This document shows, in pieces, positions 29,256 through 38,644 of a stretch of 64,000 nucleotides of DNA (position 1 is its first letter; each line of letters begins with the position of its first letter). The notes under the pieces are model-generated. The model ran no database searches and was not told the DNA's origin. It saw nothing but the letters and a program-made list of their open reading frames with translations. This DNA comes from a virus, in IMG/VR virus record IMGVR_UViG_3300028299_000002, positions 1-64,000 of that record. One strand, written 5' to 3'. The position numbers and the translations under genes were made by a program.

Positions 29256-30260
29256 TTATGCCTTTACATCTGCTGACGTTGAATGTGGAGCTCCGGTAAA
29301 TAAGCAAGCCGGAAAGTTATTGATTGCTATGGCCGCCGCTTTCCCCAGATTCAGCATCGTTTTTGGTAAACAACTCAATGTTGCACCCTTGAATTCGATG
29401 ATATTACCGTCCTTATCCTCTAATTTTATCCCATCGGCACTGTTCGTATAAGTATTGCCGTTTACGTCGGTGAATACAGTACCATCTTTGGTACTATTGT
29501 ATTTATTTCCGTGTTTATCTTCAATCGATATGGATTCCTCACCATCAGTATTATCGATAACTATTTTATTCCCGTTCGCCACTCCCTCATCGTCGGTATT
29601 GATCAGACTAAGTTTGCCATTGAAATTAACATTTATATTACCGTTTGTCTGGCCGTCATTTCCCTTTAGGTTTAATGTAATATTCCCGGTACCGGTCATT
29701 TCGGCTATTTCGGCAATATCTAGGACAATCTCTCCATCCTTGCCGATTGTCAATTTACATGATCCTCGTTCTTCCTGTGGATCACGTTCATTTTCTATAT
29801 CTTCATAGGTGGTGATGGTTTTCTCGAAATTACCGGATTTGTCTTCAGTCAGTTCTATTTTACGCTTAATGTTTTCTTTGATCAGATGCCTTGCTTCCTG
29901 CATATCCAGAAAACCGGCGAATTCTGACCGGTATTTATCACCGAATAGATTCAACTGTGATATTGATCCGAATATTACAGGAAAGTTTACCCTGCCGCCT
30001 ATAAAACCAAATAATACAATATCACCCTCTTTGGGTTCTGTTTTCCCGGTTGTTTCTTTAATTGTTTCGGTACTATCCTCCCAGATACGCGGATATTCAA
30101 CATCACCTTCCTGGCCATTGAAATATTTATTTATAAATGACAGTGATTTTACGGGATAAACATTTTGCGATTCGTCGATCATATAGACATTATTATTGTT
30201 TTTAAATATTCTGCCGATATGCAGACTGAATGTATTAACGCCCTGTTTATTTTTTACCAT
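29256..30260 (-). CDS. Baseplate spike (gpV/gp45-like)
   Basis: A 334-residue protein. An OB-like N-terminal region (EGDIVLFGFIGGRVNFPVIFGS) is followed by a repetitive polar beta region (NITLNLKGNDGQTNGNINVNFNG..., ISIEDKHGNKYNSTKDG..., FTDVNGNTYTNSADG...), typical of a triple-stranded beta-helix spike. The end has NNFPACLFTGAPHSTSADV, close to the PAAR-like tip of membrane-puncturing devices. Role: piercing the cell envelope on tail contraction. Confidence 0.78.
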   Translation of the reverse strand: MVKNKQGVNTFSLHIGRIFKNNNNVYMIDESQNVYPVKSLSFINKYFNGQEGDVEYPRIWEDSTETIKETTGKTEPKEGDIVLFGFIGGRVNFPVIFGSISQLNLFGDKYRSEFAGFLDMQEARHLIKENIKRKIELTEDKSGNFEKTITTYEDIENERDPQEERGSCKLTIGKDGEIVLDIAEIAEMTGTGNITLNLKGNDGQTNGNINVNFNGKLSLINTDDEGVANGNKIVIDNTDGEESISIEDKHGNKYNSTKDGTVFTDVNGNTYTNSADGIKLEDKDGNIIEFKGATLSCLPKTMLNLGKAAAIAINNFPACLFTGAPHSTSADVKA

Positions 30261-31891
30261 TCTTCAAACTGACTCATTTTTTTGTATAAATTCTCTACGT
30301 TATTCGATATATATTCCAGCGTCCGTTTTCTCTCATCGATATATTCTGCCAGTATTTTCTTGTTCAATCCCCGGTCTAAAGTAAGAGTAGTTATATAAGC
30401 CGATCCGATTTCCCACCGGTTTTTTACACCCGTAACATAGAATTCGTATCCGTCGCCAACCGTTATGTCTTCAATAGTGTATGATTTCTCTTTAGATATA
30501 TACTCACGTTTATACCAGGGTAGATAAATTTTATCACCAATATGAATGTCCTCACGTCCCCGGATTACAATAGTCCCTTCTTCAAATATCGGGCAATAGA
30601 TATTCCAGTTTTTCAGGCGATCACGACATTCGATAAATAGTTGGTCGATAATATCAACATGCCCGGCGTATGTTACATGAACATCAGATTCAATTTTTTT
30701 AAATCCGTACCTGAGCATATTATAAAGATCAACCGCCGACCGGTTTAGAGTAAAGCCGTATAATTCGTTAAAATCGTTTAAGGCTCCCGGCGTGATCCTG
30801 AAAACACTATAAGCCCGGTTTTTACTCCGATGTAAATTTAATTCGATTATTTCTGTTTTTTCAATAACATGGTAATCTTTATCACTAACAAAGGTTTTTA
30901 GATTATCCCAACAAAAAGGATCGTCATTCGCAATTATCTGTTGATTAACGGAATCGCCAACCCGGTCAAATGGTTTAGGCCGCACCCGCAAATAACTCAC
31001 ACCGTCCTTTGTATCTACCATCAATTCATTGAAATCAGCATCCAATACCTGGCGGATGAAATTCAGTAAATTACCCTGATAGCTGCTTAAAGCGGCTGTC
31101 TGCATACAGACATATTCAGGACGTTGTACCACATAATCCTGGTAATTGATCAGGTTGTGGACCAGTGTTTTTTCAGTTTCACCCTTCGGAGCAATATAAA
31201 CAAGATTCCGAATAGATGTTGTATTGTCCATGATGAATTTTATCGCATCGATAACCGGAGCGTCCATGAAAGAGAATACCGGCGCAGCTGTAGAAAATAC
31301 CGGCCCGATTCCTACCAAACATTCCGGTGTAAAACAAGGGTGCCTGCCCCTCAGTTTTTCGGCAATATCTTTTTCTATTCCGTTATATGCCGGAGATATG
31401 AAATAATTTTTACCTATTTTTGATGTTTCACCTTCAAGTCCGGCAGGGACACCGTTTTCTTTTGGTTGCAGAAAGATTTCACGAATATTGATCAGATCGT
31501 CGTCTAATAATAATGACCCAAAATCACGACCGGAGATAGAAACTGTCCGGGATGGGTTTTCATCAGAATATTTATTGGACTTTTGGGGGACATCTACTAT
31601 TCCTAAGAATTGTGAACCTTTATCCTTGCCCTTTTCGTCTTTATTGCCAGCCGTATCAAATGTGATCCCGATTACGTCCTGTGGATCGAACCGATCATAA
31701 AACCAATCACTATTTTTACCAAACATCCCCTCATTGGGTCTTAATTGGATAGTAAATGTTCCGGCAATGTCATTGACGCTTTTGTTTGTTTCGACAGATA
31801 ACAATGAGTTGGTAATATCCTTACCAACAAAGAAATCATTCCACATCTGAATTCGTGGTCTAATGGATCTGATTTTATATTGTTCTACCAT
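30254..31891 (-). CDS. Baseplate hub protein (gpD/gp44-like)
   Basis: A 545-residue protein between the tape measure and spike. The N-terminus (VETNKSVNDIAGTFTIQLRP) and SRTVSISGRDFGSLLLDDDLI resemble the beta-sandwich start of phage hub proteins (Mu gp44, P2 gpD); the GREDIHIGDKIYLPWYKREYISKEKSYTIED region fits their later domain. It should form the trimeric centre to which the spike attaches. Confidence 0.75.
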   Translation of the reverse strand: MVEQYKIRSIRPRIQMWNDFFVGKDITNSLLSVETNKSVNDIAGTFTIQLRPNEGMFGKNSDWFYDRFDPQDVIGITFDTAGNKDEKGKDKGSQFLGIVDVPQKSNKYSDENPSRTVSISGRDFGSLLLDDDLINIREIFLQPKENGVPAGLEGETSKIGKNYFISPAYNGIEKDIAEKLRGRHPCFTPECLVGIGPVFSTAAPVFSFMDAPVIDAIKFIMDNTTSIRNLVYIAPKGETEKTLVHNLINYQDYVVQRPEYVCMQTAALSSYQGNLLNFIRQVLDADFNELMVDTKDGVSYLRVRPKPFDRVGDSVNQQIIANDDPFCWDNLKTFVSDKDYHVIEKTEIIELNLHRSKNRAYSVFRITPGALNDFNELYGFTLNRSAVDLYNMLRYGFKKIESDVHVTYAGHVDIIDQLFIECRDRLKNWNIYCPIFEEGTIVIRGREDIHIGDKIYLPWYKREYISKEKSYTIEDITVGDGYEFYVTGVKNRWEIGSAYITTLTLDRGLNKKILAEYIDERKRTLEYISNNVENLYKKMSQFEEW

Positions 31892-31899
31892 AAATTATC

Positions 31900-34518
31900 C
31901 TAATTAGCATTGTCCCGTGGTGGTAAATAATCAGGCGGGGTTATTGTAACTTCTTTTGTAACCGGATTAACATGATAGCCAACCTTTTCACCGTCTATCG
32001 ATATATTATAATTATTTGTAATGTTAGGTTGAGATGGTTTCATTATCTCTGTAAATGCTTGCAAATCTTTTGCCTCTCCGGTAGATTTAATCATCTTCCA
32101 CCAATCGGCAAAACCACCCAAATACGATTTACTTTCCATGTTTGCTTTTGCGGTATATGCTTCGTCTTGCTTTTTCTGAATCCGGTTAGCATCATCAAGG
32201 ATTTGATTGTCTTTAATTATCGCTTTCTCTACATTTTTCAAATATCCAAGTGCGTCACTTTCTGTCATATTCCCATATTGAGACATCAAATATTCAACCG
32301 CTTTATTTTTGGATGTCCTGTATTCATAATTGCCAGAAGATGATACGTAGTCATGTGGACCCCGGCCCCTGACCATATTTCTGAATACGCCCATCGGATC
32401 ATCGGCCCCAACAGTATTATCTTGCTCTTTTTGTTCGTCTTGCTTGGGGAATAGAGGATTAGCCAGCCACCCTAAATTCTTATCTACCCATTGAAGCGCG
32501 GGACTTTCCTTCTTCACCATTAAATCCTCTTGCTCTTTTTCCAGTGCTTTTATAGATGATTCTGCCAGATAATCTTTTTCACCCTCTTTTTTACCCCTGG
32601 CCAATTCCTTTATTTTATCTATTTCCGTGATACGCTTATCTATCCCCTCCATCTCATTTTTTAATGGTTTTTTGTATTCACCAAATATTTGGTCGAAAAG
32701 AGCCGCCTGTGATTCATACCCGTATTTTTCTCCAAATCTGGTTGCAATGGCATCAACACCTCTTGCTAGGCCGGTCATTAATTCGATAACAGTAGGTCCG
32801 AATATGCCACCTATCGAATATTGCATACTCTCAATCTGCATTTTCCATCTTTCACCGGCAGATACCTTGCTCTTTCCCGCCCACAGTTCTGTAAATTCCG
32901 GGATTGTCAGCAGCGTTTTCATATCTTTTTCACCAAGTCCCGTAAATCCCTTCTTTGTTTCTCCTTGCTCGTTTACAAATTCGCCGTATTTCAACCCTTT
33001 CGCTTCTAATTCTTCTTTTCTTTTGGCTTTTAGTTCGCCTGTTTCCAGGTTCCATGTACCGGCTTTCAGCCCCGCTTCCATTTTAAACATCTGTTCTATC
33101 TCTACAGCGCTCATATTGGGCATTGCGGCTTTCATAGCCGCCATTCCTCTTGCGCCGCCGCCAAACATATCCTGGAAGCTTTTAATAAGCCCCATGATCA
33201 GTGGTTCGCCGCCCGGTTCGAGTGTGCCGAATGGTCCCTGTTCACGTACTTTCTTTAAACTCCACATTTGTTCCCAGCTCTTTGGTAATCCGATAGTCCG
33301 GTACAACATCAGGTTTGCCAAATCGCCGCCGCCGGTCATTCCCTCGTTCAGCCGTTGCATAAATGACAAACCCCTCTGTCCTCTCCCTCTGTCTGATCCG
33401 CCAAATACCATTGATGGGAACAGAATATTTCTGAATATGTCCTGTTCGTCAACTTTAATGAATGTTTTCTCCATTGTTTTGGTCAAGTCTATCGCGGTAT
33501 CTATAAATTCCGTCATACGGCCTTCACGCATATTCATCATCCGTGCCATTGCCGTAAATTGAGTTAGAAAATACTTGTCTTGACCCTCTTGCGCTCCCGG
33601 CTTAACTCCTTCACCACCCCATCGTTGTATTTCCCTCATTTGCAAAGCGGCTGGTCCAACCCCCATCGCTCTCCCCCAGTCAAGAAATTTACGCATTCCG
33701 GTTTCTTCAAATTTGTCTTTGTCTATCTTGCCGCTTATTGATGTGAGGGTCTCAATAAAAGCCAGTGATTCCGATTTGGTATATCCAAACGCCTTGCCGA
33801 TTCCCATCAAGTCTTCTACGCTTTTCTTACTCATATCGTCCAGTGATGCACCCGTTTTTACAATGGCGGTATCAACTTCTGCCCATTTCTTCATAGCCTG
33901 AACAGCTACGGCGACAATTGATCCTCCGACAACCACACCCAAAGCTTGCTTACCATATTGTTTTATTGTCTGCCCCGCACCACCCAATCCGGCACGTTTC
34001 GCTTGTTCGTCCTGGGTTTGCAAATCTTTCTGTAATTTATTGAGATGAGCATCTTCTAAATCAAGCTTGGCCTTATTGTACTTTTCAAGATATGCCAATC
34101 CTTTTTCAACTTCTTTGATATGGTCTTTTTCGGCATTCGTCAATGCTCTTTTATTTTTCAGTTGATCCAGGTACATCCGGGCAGTTTGCTCCATTGATCC
34201 GTAATCATCCGCTTTAATTTTCTGTAATTGCTTTAATTCTTTGATTTTTGTCCGAATATCATCTATTTCGCCCTTAGCCTGTTTTCGCTCTTTATCTGAT
34301 ATACCAGGCTGCTGTATCTTCTTCTGTAGTTTATCAATTTCCTGCGCTAGGTTATTTACATCCGTACCGGCACTATCCTTTAACGAATCCACAAGTTGAC
34401 GTACTTGTGATGATACACGCTTAGATGCTCCGCCAAAATTCTCGAGCTTTCTGGCGGCCGCGTCAACCTCCGATAAATTCGCTCGTGCCCTGATGTGGAT
34501 TCCAATCTCGTCGCTCAT
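31900..34518 (-). CDS. Tape measure protein
   Basis: An 872-residue protein. The first ~180 residues are coiled-coil (AARKLENF...VRQLVDSLKDS...LQKKIQ) and a hydrophobic segment follows (YGKQALGVVVGGSIVAVAVQAM, ~190-210), with a long helical, Gln/Lys-rich remainder. It is the largest gene of the tail module and sits directly after the tail assembly chaperones, as usual. It sets tail length and is ejected through the tube. Confidence 0.9.
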   Translation of the reverse strand: MSDEIGIHIRARANLSEVDAAARKLENFGGASKRVSSQVRQLVDSLKDSAGTDVNNLAQEIDKLQKKIQQPGISDKERKQAKGEIDDIRTKIKELKQLQKIKADDYGSMEQTARMYLDQLKNKRALTNAEKDHIKEVEKGLAYLEKYNKAKLDLEDAHLNKLQKDLQTQDEQAKRAGLGGAGQTIKQYGKQALGVVVGGSIVAVAVQAMKKWAEVDTAIVKTGASLDDMSKKSVEDLMGIGKAFGYTKSESLAFIETLTSISGKIDKDKFEETGMRKFLDWGRAMGVGPAALQMREIQRWGGEGVKPGAQEGQDKYFLTQFTAMARMMNMREGRMTEFIDTAIDLTKTMEKTFIKVDEQDIFRNILFPSMVFGGSDRGRGQRGLSFMQRLNEGMTGGGDLANLMLYRTIGLPKSWEQMWSLKKVREQGPFGTLEPGGEPLIMGLIKSFQDMFGGGARGMAAMKAAMPNMSAVEIEQMFKMEAGLKAGTWNLETGELKAKRKEELEAKGLKYGEFVNEQGETKKGFTGLGEKDMKTLLTIPEFTELWAGKSKVSAGERWKMQIESMQYSIGGIFGPTVIELMTGLARGVDAIATRFGEKYGYESQAALFDQIFGEYKKPLKNEMEGIDKRITEIDKIKELARGKKEGEKDYLAESSIKALEKEQEDLMVKKESPALQWVDKNLGWLANPLFPKQDEQKEQDNTVGADDPMGVFRNMVRGRGPHDYVSSSGNYEYRTSKNKAVEYLMSQYGNMTESDALGYLKNVEKAIIKDNQILDDANRIQKKQDEAYTAKANMESKSYLGGFADWWKMIKSTGEAKDLQAFTEIMKPSQPNITNNYNISIDGEKVGYHVNPVTKEVTITPPDYLPPRDNAN

Positions 34519-34625
34519 GCACCCCCCACTAATAAAACACCTGAATATACCGTCAATTTTAAAGCCTGTGAAGCGATCTTAGGCTTATCCGTACATTGCC
34601 ATTCATTTACTATTAAATCACGCAT
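34515..34625 (-). CDS. 36-residue protein between chaperone and tape measure genes
   Basis: ATG 34625 overlaps the stop of the frameshifted chaperone ORF, and its own stop overlaps the ATG of the tape measure (GCATGAG). The product starts MRDLIVNEWQCTDKPKIASQ and has a mildly hydrophobic end (VLLVGGA). Both junctions have the overlap expected of coupled translation, and the frame is fully open, so I consider it real despite its size. Function unknown; a link between chaperone and tape measure synthesis is possible. Confidence 0.5.
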   Translation of the reverse strand: MRDLIVNEWQCTDKPKIASQALKLTVYSGVLLVGGA

Positions 34626-34995
34626 CAGGCTTCTTATCCGTATTTTTTAATGTAATTGTTTTACCTGGTAGTTTAATTGCCTGCTGACCATGTTTTATCG
34701 TATGCTGTGCTTGCCATTCAGCAAATTTGTCCGGGTTACTCATCTCGTTTTCCCATTCCTCTTGTGCCTTTTTACCCGTTCTTTCTTTCTCATTGTCAAC
34801 AGCCGCAAGATGTATCAAATAATCATCCAATATGTCGGTCATCGTGGCTTGGGCATAACGTGGATCAGTGCTTGAATATTCGTAGAACTGTTTCCACCAA
34901 CCCTTTATCGAATTATCAAATTTTTTATACTCTGACCATTTTGGAAGTGAATCACGTTCTGAACCTTGTGAGTTTATTATTTCATAGATCAGCTT
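34618..34995 (-). CDS. Tail assembly chaperone, T extension (by -1 frameshift)
   Basis: A 125-codon frame that is not preceded by its own start at the right place: it opens inside the upstream G gene and reads KLIYEIINSQ...SIKGWWKQFYEYSSTDPRYAQ...MTDILDDYLIHLA. The A9 run at 34994-35002 lets ribosomes slip -1 and produce a G-T fusion, as in lambda gpG/gpGT. An internal ATG (34842) could make a short form. Position just before the tape measure fits a tail assembly chaperone exactly. Confidence 0.8.
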   Translation of the reverse strand, partial: KLIYEIINSQGSERDSLPKWSEYKKFDNSIKGWWKQFYEYSSTDPRYAQATMTDILDDYLIHLAAVDNEKERTGKKAQEEWENEMSNPDKFAEWQAQHTIKHGQQAIKLPGKTITLKNTDKKPDA

Positions 34996-35456
34996 TTTTT
35001 TTGCTCGACAGGTTCTATGGCCTTGTTAAATTCAGCCATAATATTGAAAAACAAACTGTCTTTTGATTTGTCAATTTTTAAAAAATCAAATCCATCCGGG
35101 ACACGTACTTTCAGAATGTTTAATTTGAATGGTTCTTCAATCAACCGGATTTCCCAAAATAGTCGTTTTGCAATGACCGCCTCATTACTGGCATCCATTT
35201 TATACAACTGGTTAAATTCGGCCTTTTCAGATTCATTCAATTCGGATTGTTCCCGGCTACCAAACTTATTTTTGAGAATTCTATCGACTGCCAATGATTG
35301 ATAATGAAATGCGTCTTTCCTTATCTCATTCAGTTTATAGTCCATAAACTTGTCTATAATCATCTCAAGTTTGGTTTCTTCAACGTGAGTTAATTGGGAT
35401 CGGAACTCGAAAGTCCCGACCCCATCTATGGTAAATTCAACGGTATTGTTCATCAT
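34989..35456 (-). CDS. Tail assembly chaperone, G protein
   Basis: A 155-residue helical protein (TVEFTIDGVGTFEFRSQLTHVEETKLEMIIDKFM...) ending VEQKKS. In tailed phages the gene before the tape measure encodes a chaperone with a ribosomal frameshift at its end; this ORF has that place and carries the slippery A run at its last codons. It keeps the tape measure soluble during tail assembly. Confidence 0.82.
   Translation of the reverse strand: MMNNTVEFTIDGVGTFEFRSQLTHVEETKLEMIIDKFMDYKLNEIRKDAFHYQSLAVDRILKNKFGSREQSELNESEKAEFNQLYKMDASNEAVIAKRLFWEIRLIEEPFKLNILKVRVPDGFDFLKIDKSKDSLFFNIMAEFNKAIEPVEQKKS
34993..35003 (-). other. Programmed -1 ribosomal frameshift site
   Basis: Minus strand reads C, nine A, G. 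In the 0 frame ribosomes read CAA AAA AAA AGC TGA and stop; after a -1 slip they read AAG CTG ATC and continue 125 codons into the T extension. The long A run alone can promote slippage; no clear downstream pseudoknot was identified. Confidence 0.82.
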
Positions 35457-35478
35457 CTGCCTCTACCGGTTTAATTGT

Positions 35479-36039
35479 TTACAGTGTATCGATCTGCTGA
35501 TCAACTTCGTCGCCGGAAAATTCACGGCTTGCTACGAACGGAACATTGACACCAATCAATCCTCGACTGCTCTGATTAACGCCCTTACCGGTTAATTTCA
35601 CACCTCTCCAGCGTTTCAATACCGTTCCATCCAAAGCAATTACATCACCAGCTGCCAACACCTTGTCGTTACCGTCCTGGTCCTTATAGGTATATCCTTC
35701 CAGTAATTTTGCATTGACATTACCGGCGCATACCATGTCAACGACATATTCTTTGTCCCTGAAATTCTGGGTATTTGGCATCATGTCTTCCTGTGCAGGA
35801 ATGAAGAAAGATTCAAAACGTCCGGCAATCGTATATTTACCGTCCGCATATTCACGGACAATCTCAACACCGTATTCCTCAACCGGTATCTGTTCAATTG
35901 TACCATCGGCATTGAATCCCGATCCACGCCCGATAGGTTTCAGTTCGGTATCGGTATTCAGGTATATGATATACCCAGCTTCTGATCCGCTAAATACCTT
36001 TAGGTATTTGCTTGTTTTTTTAAAGGCTTTGTAGTCCAT
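35479..36039 (-). CDS. Tail tube protein
   Basis: A 186-residue protein directly after the tail sheath gene and before the chaperones, the conserved place of the major tail tube protein. The sequence is beta-rich with Gly-rich loops (GRGSGFNADGTIEQIPVEEYGVEIV) as tube proteins are. I cannot point to a specific catalytic or sequence signature; the order and size carry the call. Confidence 0.78.
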   Translation of the reverse strand: MDYKAFKKTSKYLKVFSGSEAGYIIYLNTDTELKPIGRGSGFNADGTIEQIPVEEYGVEIVREYADGKYTIAGRFESFFIPAQEDMMPNTQNFRDKEYVVDMVCAGNVNAKLLEGYTYKDQDGNDKVLAAGDVIALDGTVLKRWRGVKLTGKGVNQSSRGLIGVNVPFVASREFSGDEVDQQIDTL

Positions 36040-36053
36040 TATTAATTAACTCC

Positions 36054-37943
36054 TTATACTAAGATTTGGGTTACAATACCGATATAATTCCGTTCTTTCG
36101 GTAGTTTTGCCAGCCATTTGATTGTCCATCCCTCATCTTCATCGATAATTTCATCTACCTGACCGGATGTGATGATTCCCTTGGCAACCATCGAAGAAAT
36201 TGTGGCCTTTGCAAACCGGTCAACATCGGCTTCGGTCAAATTATCATTACCGACAAACTGGGATTCATAACCTTCGACCATGATCTTTGAAGAATAATCG
36301 GAAAGATCACGCTGCATAACCAGGTAGGTTGTATTATCCAGATTCCACGGTGTGCTATTTGCCAGTAAGGTGTTCTGACCTTTGGCCCAGACATAGCCCA
36401 TACCCTTTGCATGTTTCGGAATGGTGATGATCGTTGCCCCGCCGCTAATCAGTGCCACGCCAATAGCCGATTCTTCATTGTACCAGGCTTCAACCTTTGC
36501 AGCCGGTACCTTATCAAAGGTCTGATTATGAGCAACGGCATTCGCCAGTCTGTTTCCAAACAATAAAGCGGCATGAGATTTATACGATGGCAGATCATCC
36601 ACACCACCAACCGCATACTGGACATCCTGACTGTTAATAGCCTTGATTTCATCCAATGCTGTCCGGTCGATATCATTATCACCACCGCCAACAATACCGG
36701 AAATTGGTTTTCCGATTGATACCCGGCGTTCAGTGGCAAACGCTTTCAGATAGCCGTGAACGGTTGCATTATCGGTTACAGGATAAATAACCCGGATATC
36801 TTTGGCATAGACCTGTGAGAATTCCGTGAATAAATCCGGAAACAGTGCAAAAGCGTTCTGATAATCGGTAACTGTCGCAGCTGGAATTGTACCCGGCGTA
36901 CTGGTTACAAATTCAGATACATAAGTACCTTCGATCTGTGCCGGTACATCCTTATCAGCCGCCGCTTCTTCACCGATCAATAGACGGTCTTCATCATCGG
37001 CGTAATATGCCACAACTTCATCCTGGCTATACAGTACATCGGATTCCTCGATATTATCCGTATCATTCTGGAAAATCCGGGCATATTTGGTTATATCAAA
37101 TCCGGCGGCTGTGGCAATCGCAGACTCCAGGGTAATTACATTGGTTACAGTATTAACACTTAACACCGTAATATCTTCGTAAGTACCGTCATTGTCCGTC
37201 AAAATGTAGTCCTGACCGGCACTGATCCCATCAACACTCTGAACACTGATCTGGGTATCGGCTAAGGTTACATTGGCCTCTAAAAATTGACTGTTTTTCG
37301 GTGGAGTAGTCATAATCACACAGCCAACTGCGGCACCGGCAATCAGCAATGTTGCGGTTGCGGCGGATGTTACACCTTCAATAGCCTCAGCTCCAATTAT
37401 AACCGCACTGGTTGTCCGGATAACCATGTGAGTAGCATCGGGTTTAGAAATAACGGTACCGGTTTTCAGTCCCGTAGCAGTATCGGCAACGGTTTCGCCC
37501 AATATGAAGTTGGTAGATGCTCCGACACCCAATGTCCGGTTATGTACACCGTCGATTTCAATTGAATGATCATTGGCATGTGCCCCATAGTCCCGGACCG
37601 TAAATGTTACGGTATCAACCGGCGTTTCGTCCAATACAGTGAGTTCCGGTTGCGTAGAGGGATTTATACCAACGCAAAAACAGGCTGACATCCCCATTTT
37701 CTTTGCATATTCAAATGCTTCGGCAATTTCGCTATTCTTGCCATAATAGTCCCATATATCGGACAGTTTTGAAAATCCGACAAACGGATCATCATCGGTA
37801 TATGGTTTTCCCTGGTCCTGTTTCCCCATGATCAAACCAACCTGAAAATCGGGTATGGCCGCACCAGCGCCGGAAACAACTTTTATTTCCCCGAATGCCC
37901 CAGGGAAATAATTGATTCTCCCATTAAAATAAAATCCTGCCAT
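36054..37943 (-). CDS. Tail sheath protein
   Basis: A 629-residue contractile sheath protein. The N-terminus (YFNGRINYFPGAFGEIKVVSGAGAA) and the later KDIRVIYPVTDNATVH, IGVALISGGATIITIPKHAKGMGYV..., and C-terminal LPKERNYIGIVTQILV resemble sheath families; the C-terminal strand exchanges between subunits. Two inserted beta-sandwich segments with Thr/Val repeats make it longer than P2 sheath. It proves a contractile tail. Confidence 0.86.
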   Translation of the reverse strand: MAGFYFNGRINYFPGAFGEIKVVSGAGAAIPDFQVGLIMGKQDQGKPYTDDDPFVGFSKLSDIWDYYGKNSEIAEAFEYAKKMGMSACFCVGINPSTQPELTVLDETPVDTVTFTVRDYGAHANDHSIEIDGVHNRTLGVGASTNFILGETVADTATGLKTGTVISKPDATHMVIRTTSAVIIGAEAIEGVTSAATATLLIAGAAVGCVIMTTPPKNSQFLEANVTLADTQISVQSVDGISAGQDYILTDNDGTYEDITVLSVNTVTNVITLESAIATAAGFDITKYARIFQNDTDNIEESDVLYSQDEVVAYYADDEDRLLIGEEAAADKDVPAQIEGTYVSEFVTSTPGTIPAATVTDYQNAFALFPDLFTEFSQVYAKDIRVIYPVTDNATVHGYLKAFATERRVSIGKPISGIVGGGDNDIDRTALDEIKAINSQDVQYAVGGVDDLPSYKSHAALLFGNRLANAVAHNQTFDKVPAAKVEAWYNEESAIGVALISGGATIITIPKHAKGMGYVWAKGQNTLLANSTPWNLDNTTYLVMQRDLSDYSSKIMVEGYESQFVGNDNLTEADVDRFAKATISSMVAKGIITSGQVDEIIDEDEGWTIKWLAKLPKERNYIGIVTQILV

Positions 37944-37954
37944 AATTAGCTCCT

Positions 37955-38404
37955 TTACGTTATTACAATGTTATTGGTTATCTTAGCACTAATAAGCCCC
38001 GTGTCCATATCCCTTATTATCAGGGCATAATACACGGTGCAATCGTGACTTATTCGTTCTCTGTCAAATCTTTTTCGCGGTAATACACTATAGATATCCG
38101 GCGTTATGATCCATATTTCTTCCGGCACTGTGTCGGTCGGCGCACCGAAAAAATATCCGTTAATATCATCATCAGTAATTGGACTCCCGATCCGACGGAA
38201 TAAATACATTCTTGAATTGGATGGAATAAAATATTCTTCGCTGTTTAAATAGGTGCCATAAAGACCATAATAGCCAGCCGCTAAAGCATCATCGCTAAAC
38301 AAAAAATCGGTAATATTTTCAACTTTATAGAAATCCCATCGCAGCGTACAGCCTAACGGGACATCTTTTTGTCTCAAATCCAGTAGTTTAACGGGCAATA
38401 CCAT
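37955..38404 (-). CDS. Structural protein with FN3-like segment, 149 aa
   Basis: Contains GCTLRWDFYKVENITDFL...YLFRRIGSPITDDDINGYFFG..., where the aligned Trp, Tyr and Ile-Thr-Asp-Asp elements recur in the paralogue at 38645-39499 (LEWVVP..LYIFKNIAVITDEQITAYFAG). Both look like fibronectin-type modules, possibly neck or tail-completion proteins beside the sheath. Function otherwise unknown. Confidence 0.6.
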   Translation of the reverse strand: MVLPVKLLDLRQKDVPLGCTLRWDFYKVENITDFLFSDDALAAGYYGLYGTYLNSEEYFIPSNSRMYLFRRIGSPITDDDINGYFFGAPTDTVPEEIWIITPDIYSVLPRKRFDRERISHDCTVYYALIIRDMDTGLISAKITNNIVIT

Positions 38405-38406
38405 TT

Positions 38407-38631
38407 TTATGCCTTTTCATTGTTCATTTTTAAACACACAGCATCCCACTCCAATATTGTCCGTACAACAGTCTTGGGAAATCCCTCATGTTCGGATTTA
38501 TTGATGTAATTACACAATATATCATTCATATAAAGCGGTAGTTTCCTGGCCTTGACAAACTGCTTTATCGTAACAACTTTATCTGTATTTATACCCGTTT
38601 TCTTTTTTGAAATGACTTTTTTCGTTGCCAT
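38407..38631 (-). CDS. Small basic hypothetical protein, 74 aa
   Basis: Lysine-rich N-terminus (ATKKVISKKKTGINTDKVV) followed by a helical part with a Cys pair (DILCNYI, DAVCLKM). Lies between two FN3-like structural genes, in the tail module. No family recognised; a minor virion or assembly protein is likely. Confidence 0.55.
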   Translation of the reverse strand: MATKKVISKKKTGINTDKVVTIKQFVKARKLPLYMNDILCNYINKSEHEGFPKTVVRTILEWDAVCLKMNNEKA

Positions 38632-38644
38632 GGCGCCCTCCTAT

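Noticed and set aside
32627-33562. 311-codon plus-strand ORF
   Set aside because: It is antisense to the tape measure gene, has no ribosome site and an implausible Ser/Pro/Phe-rich product, so it is a shadow frame; other plus-strand ORFs in the virion block are similar.
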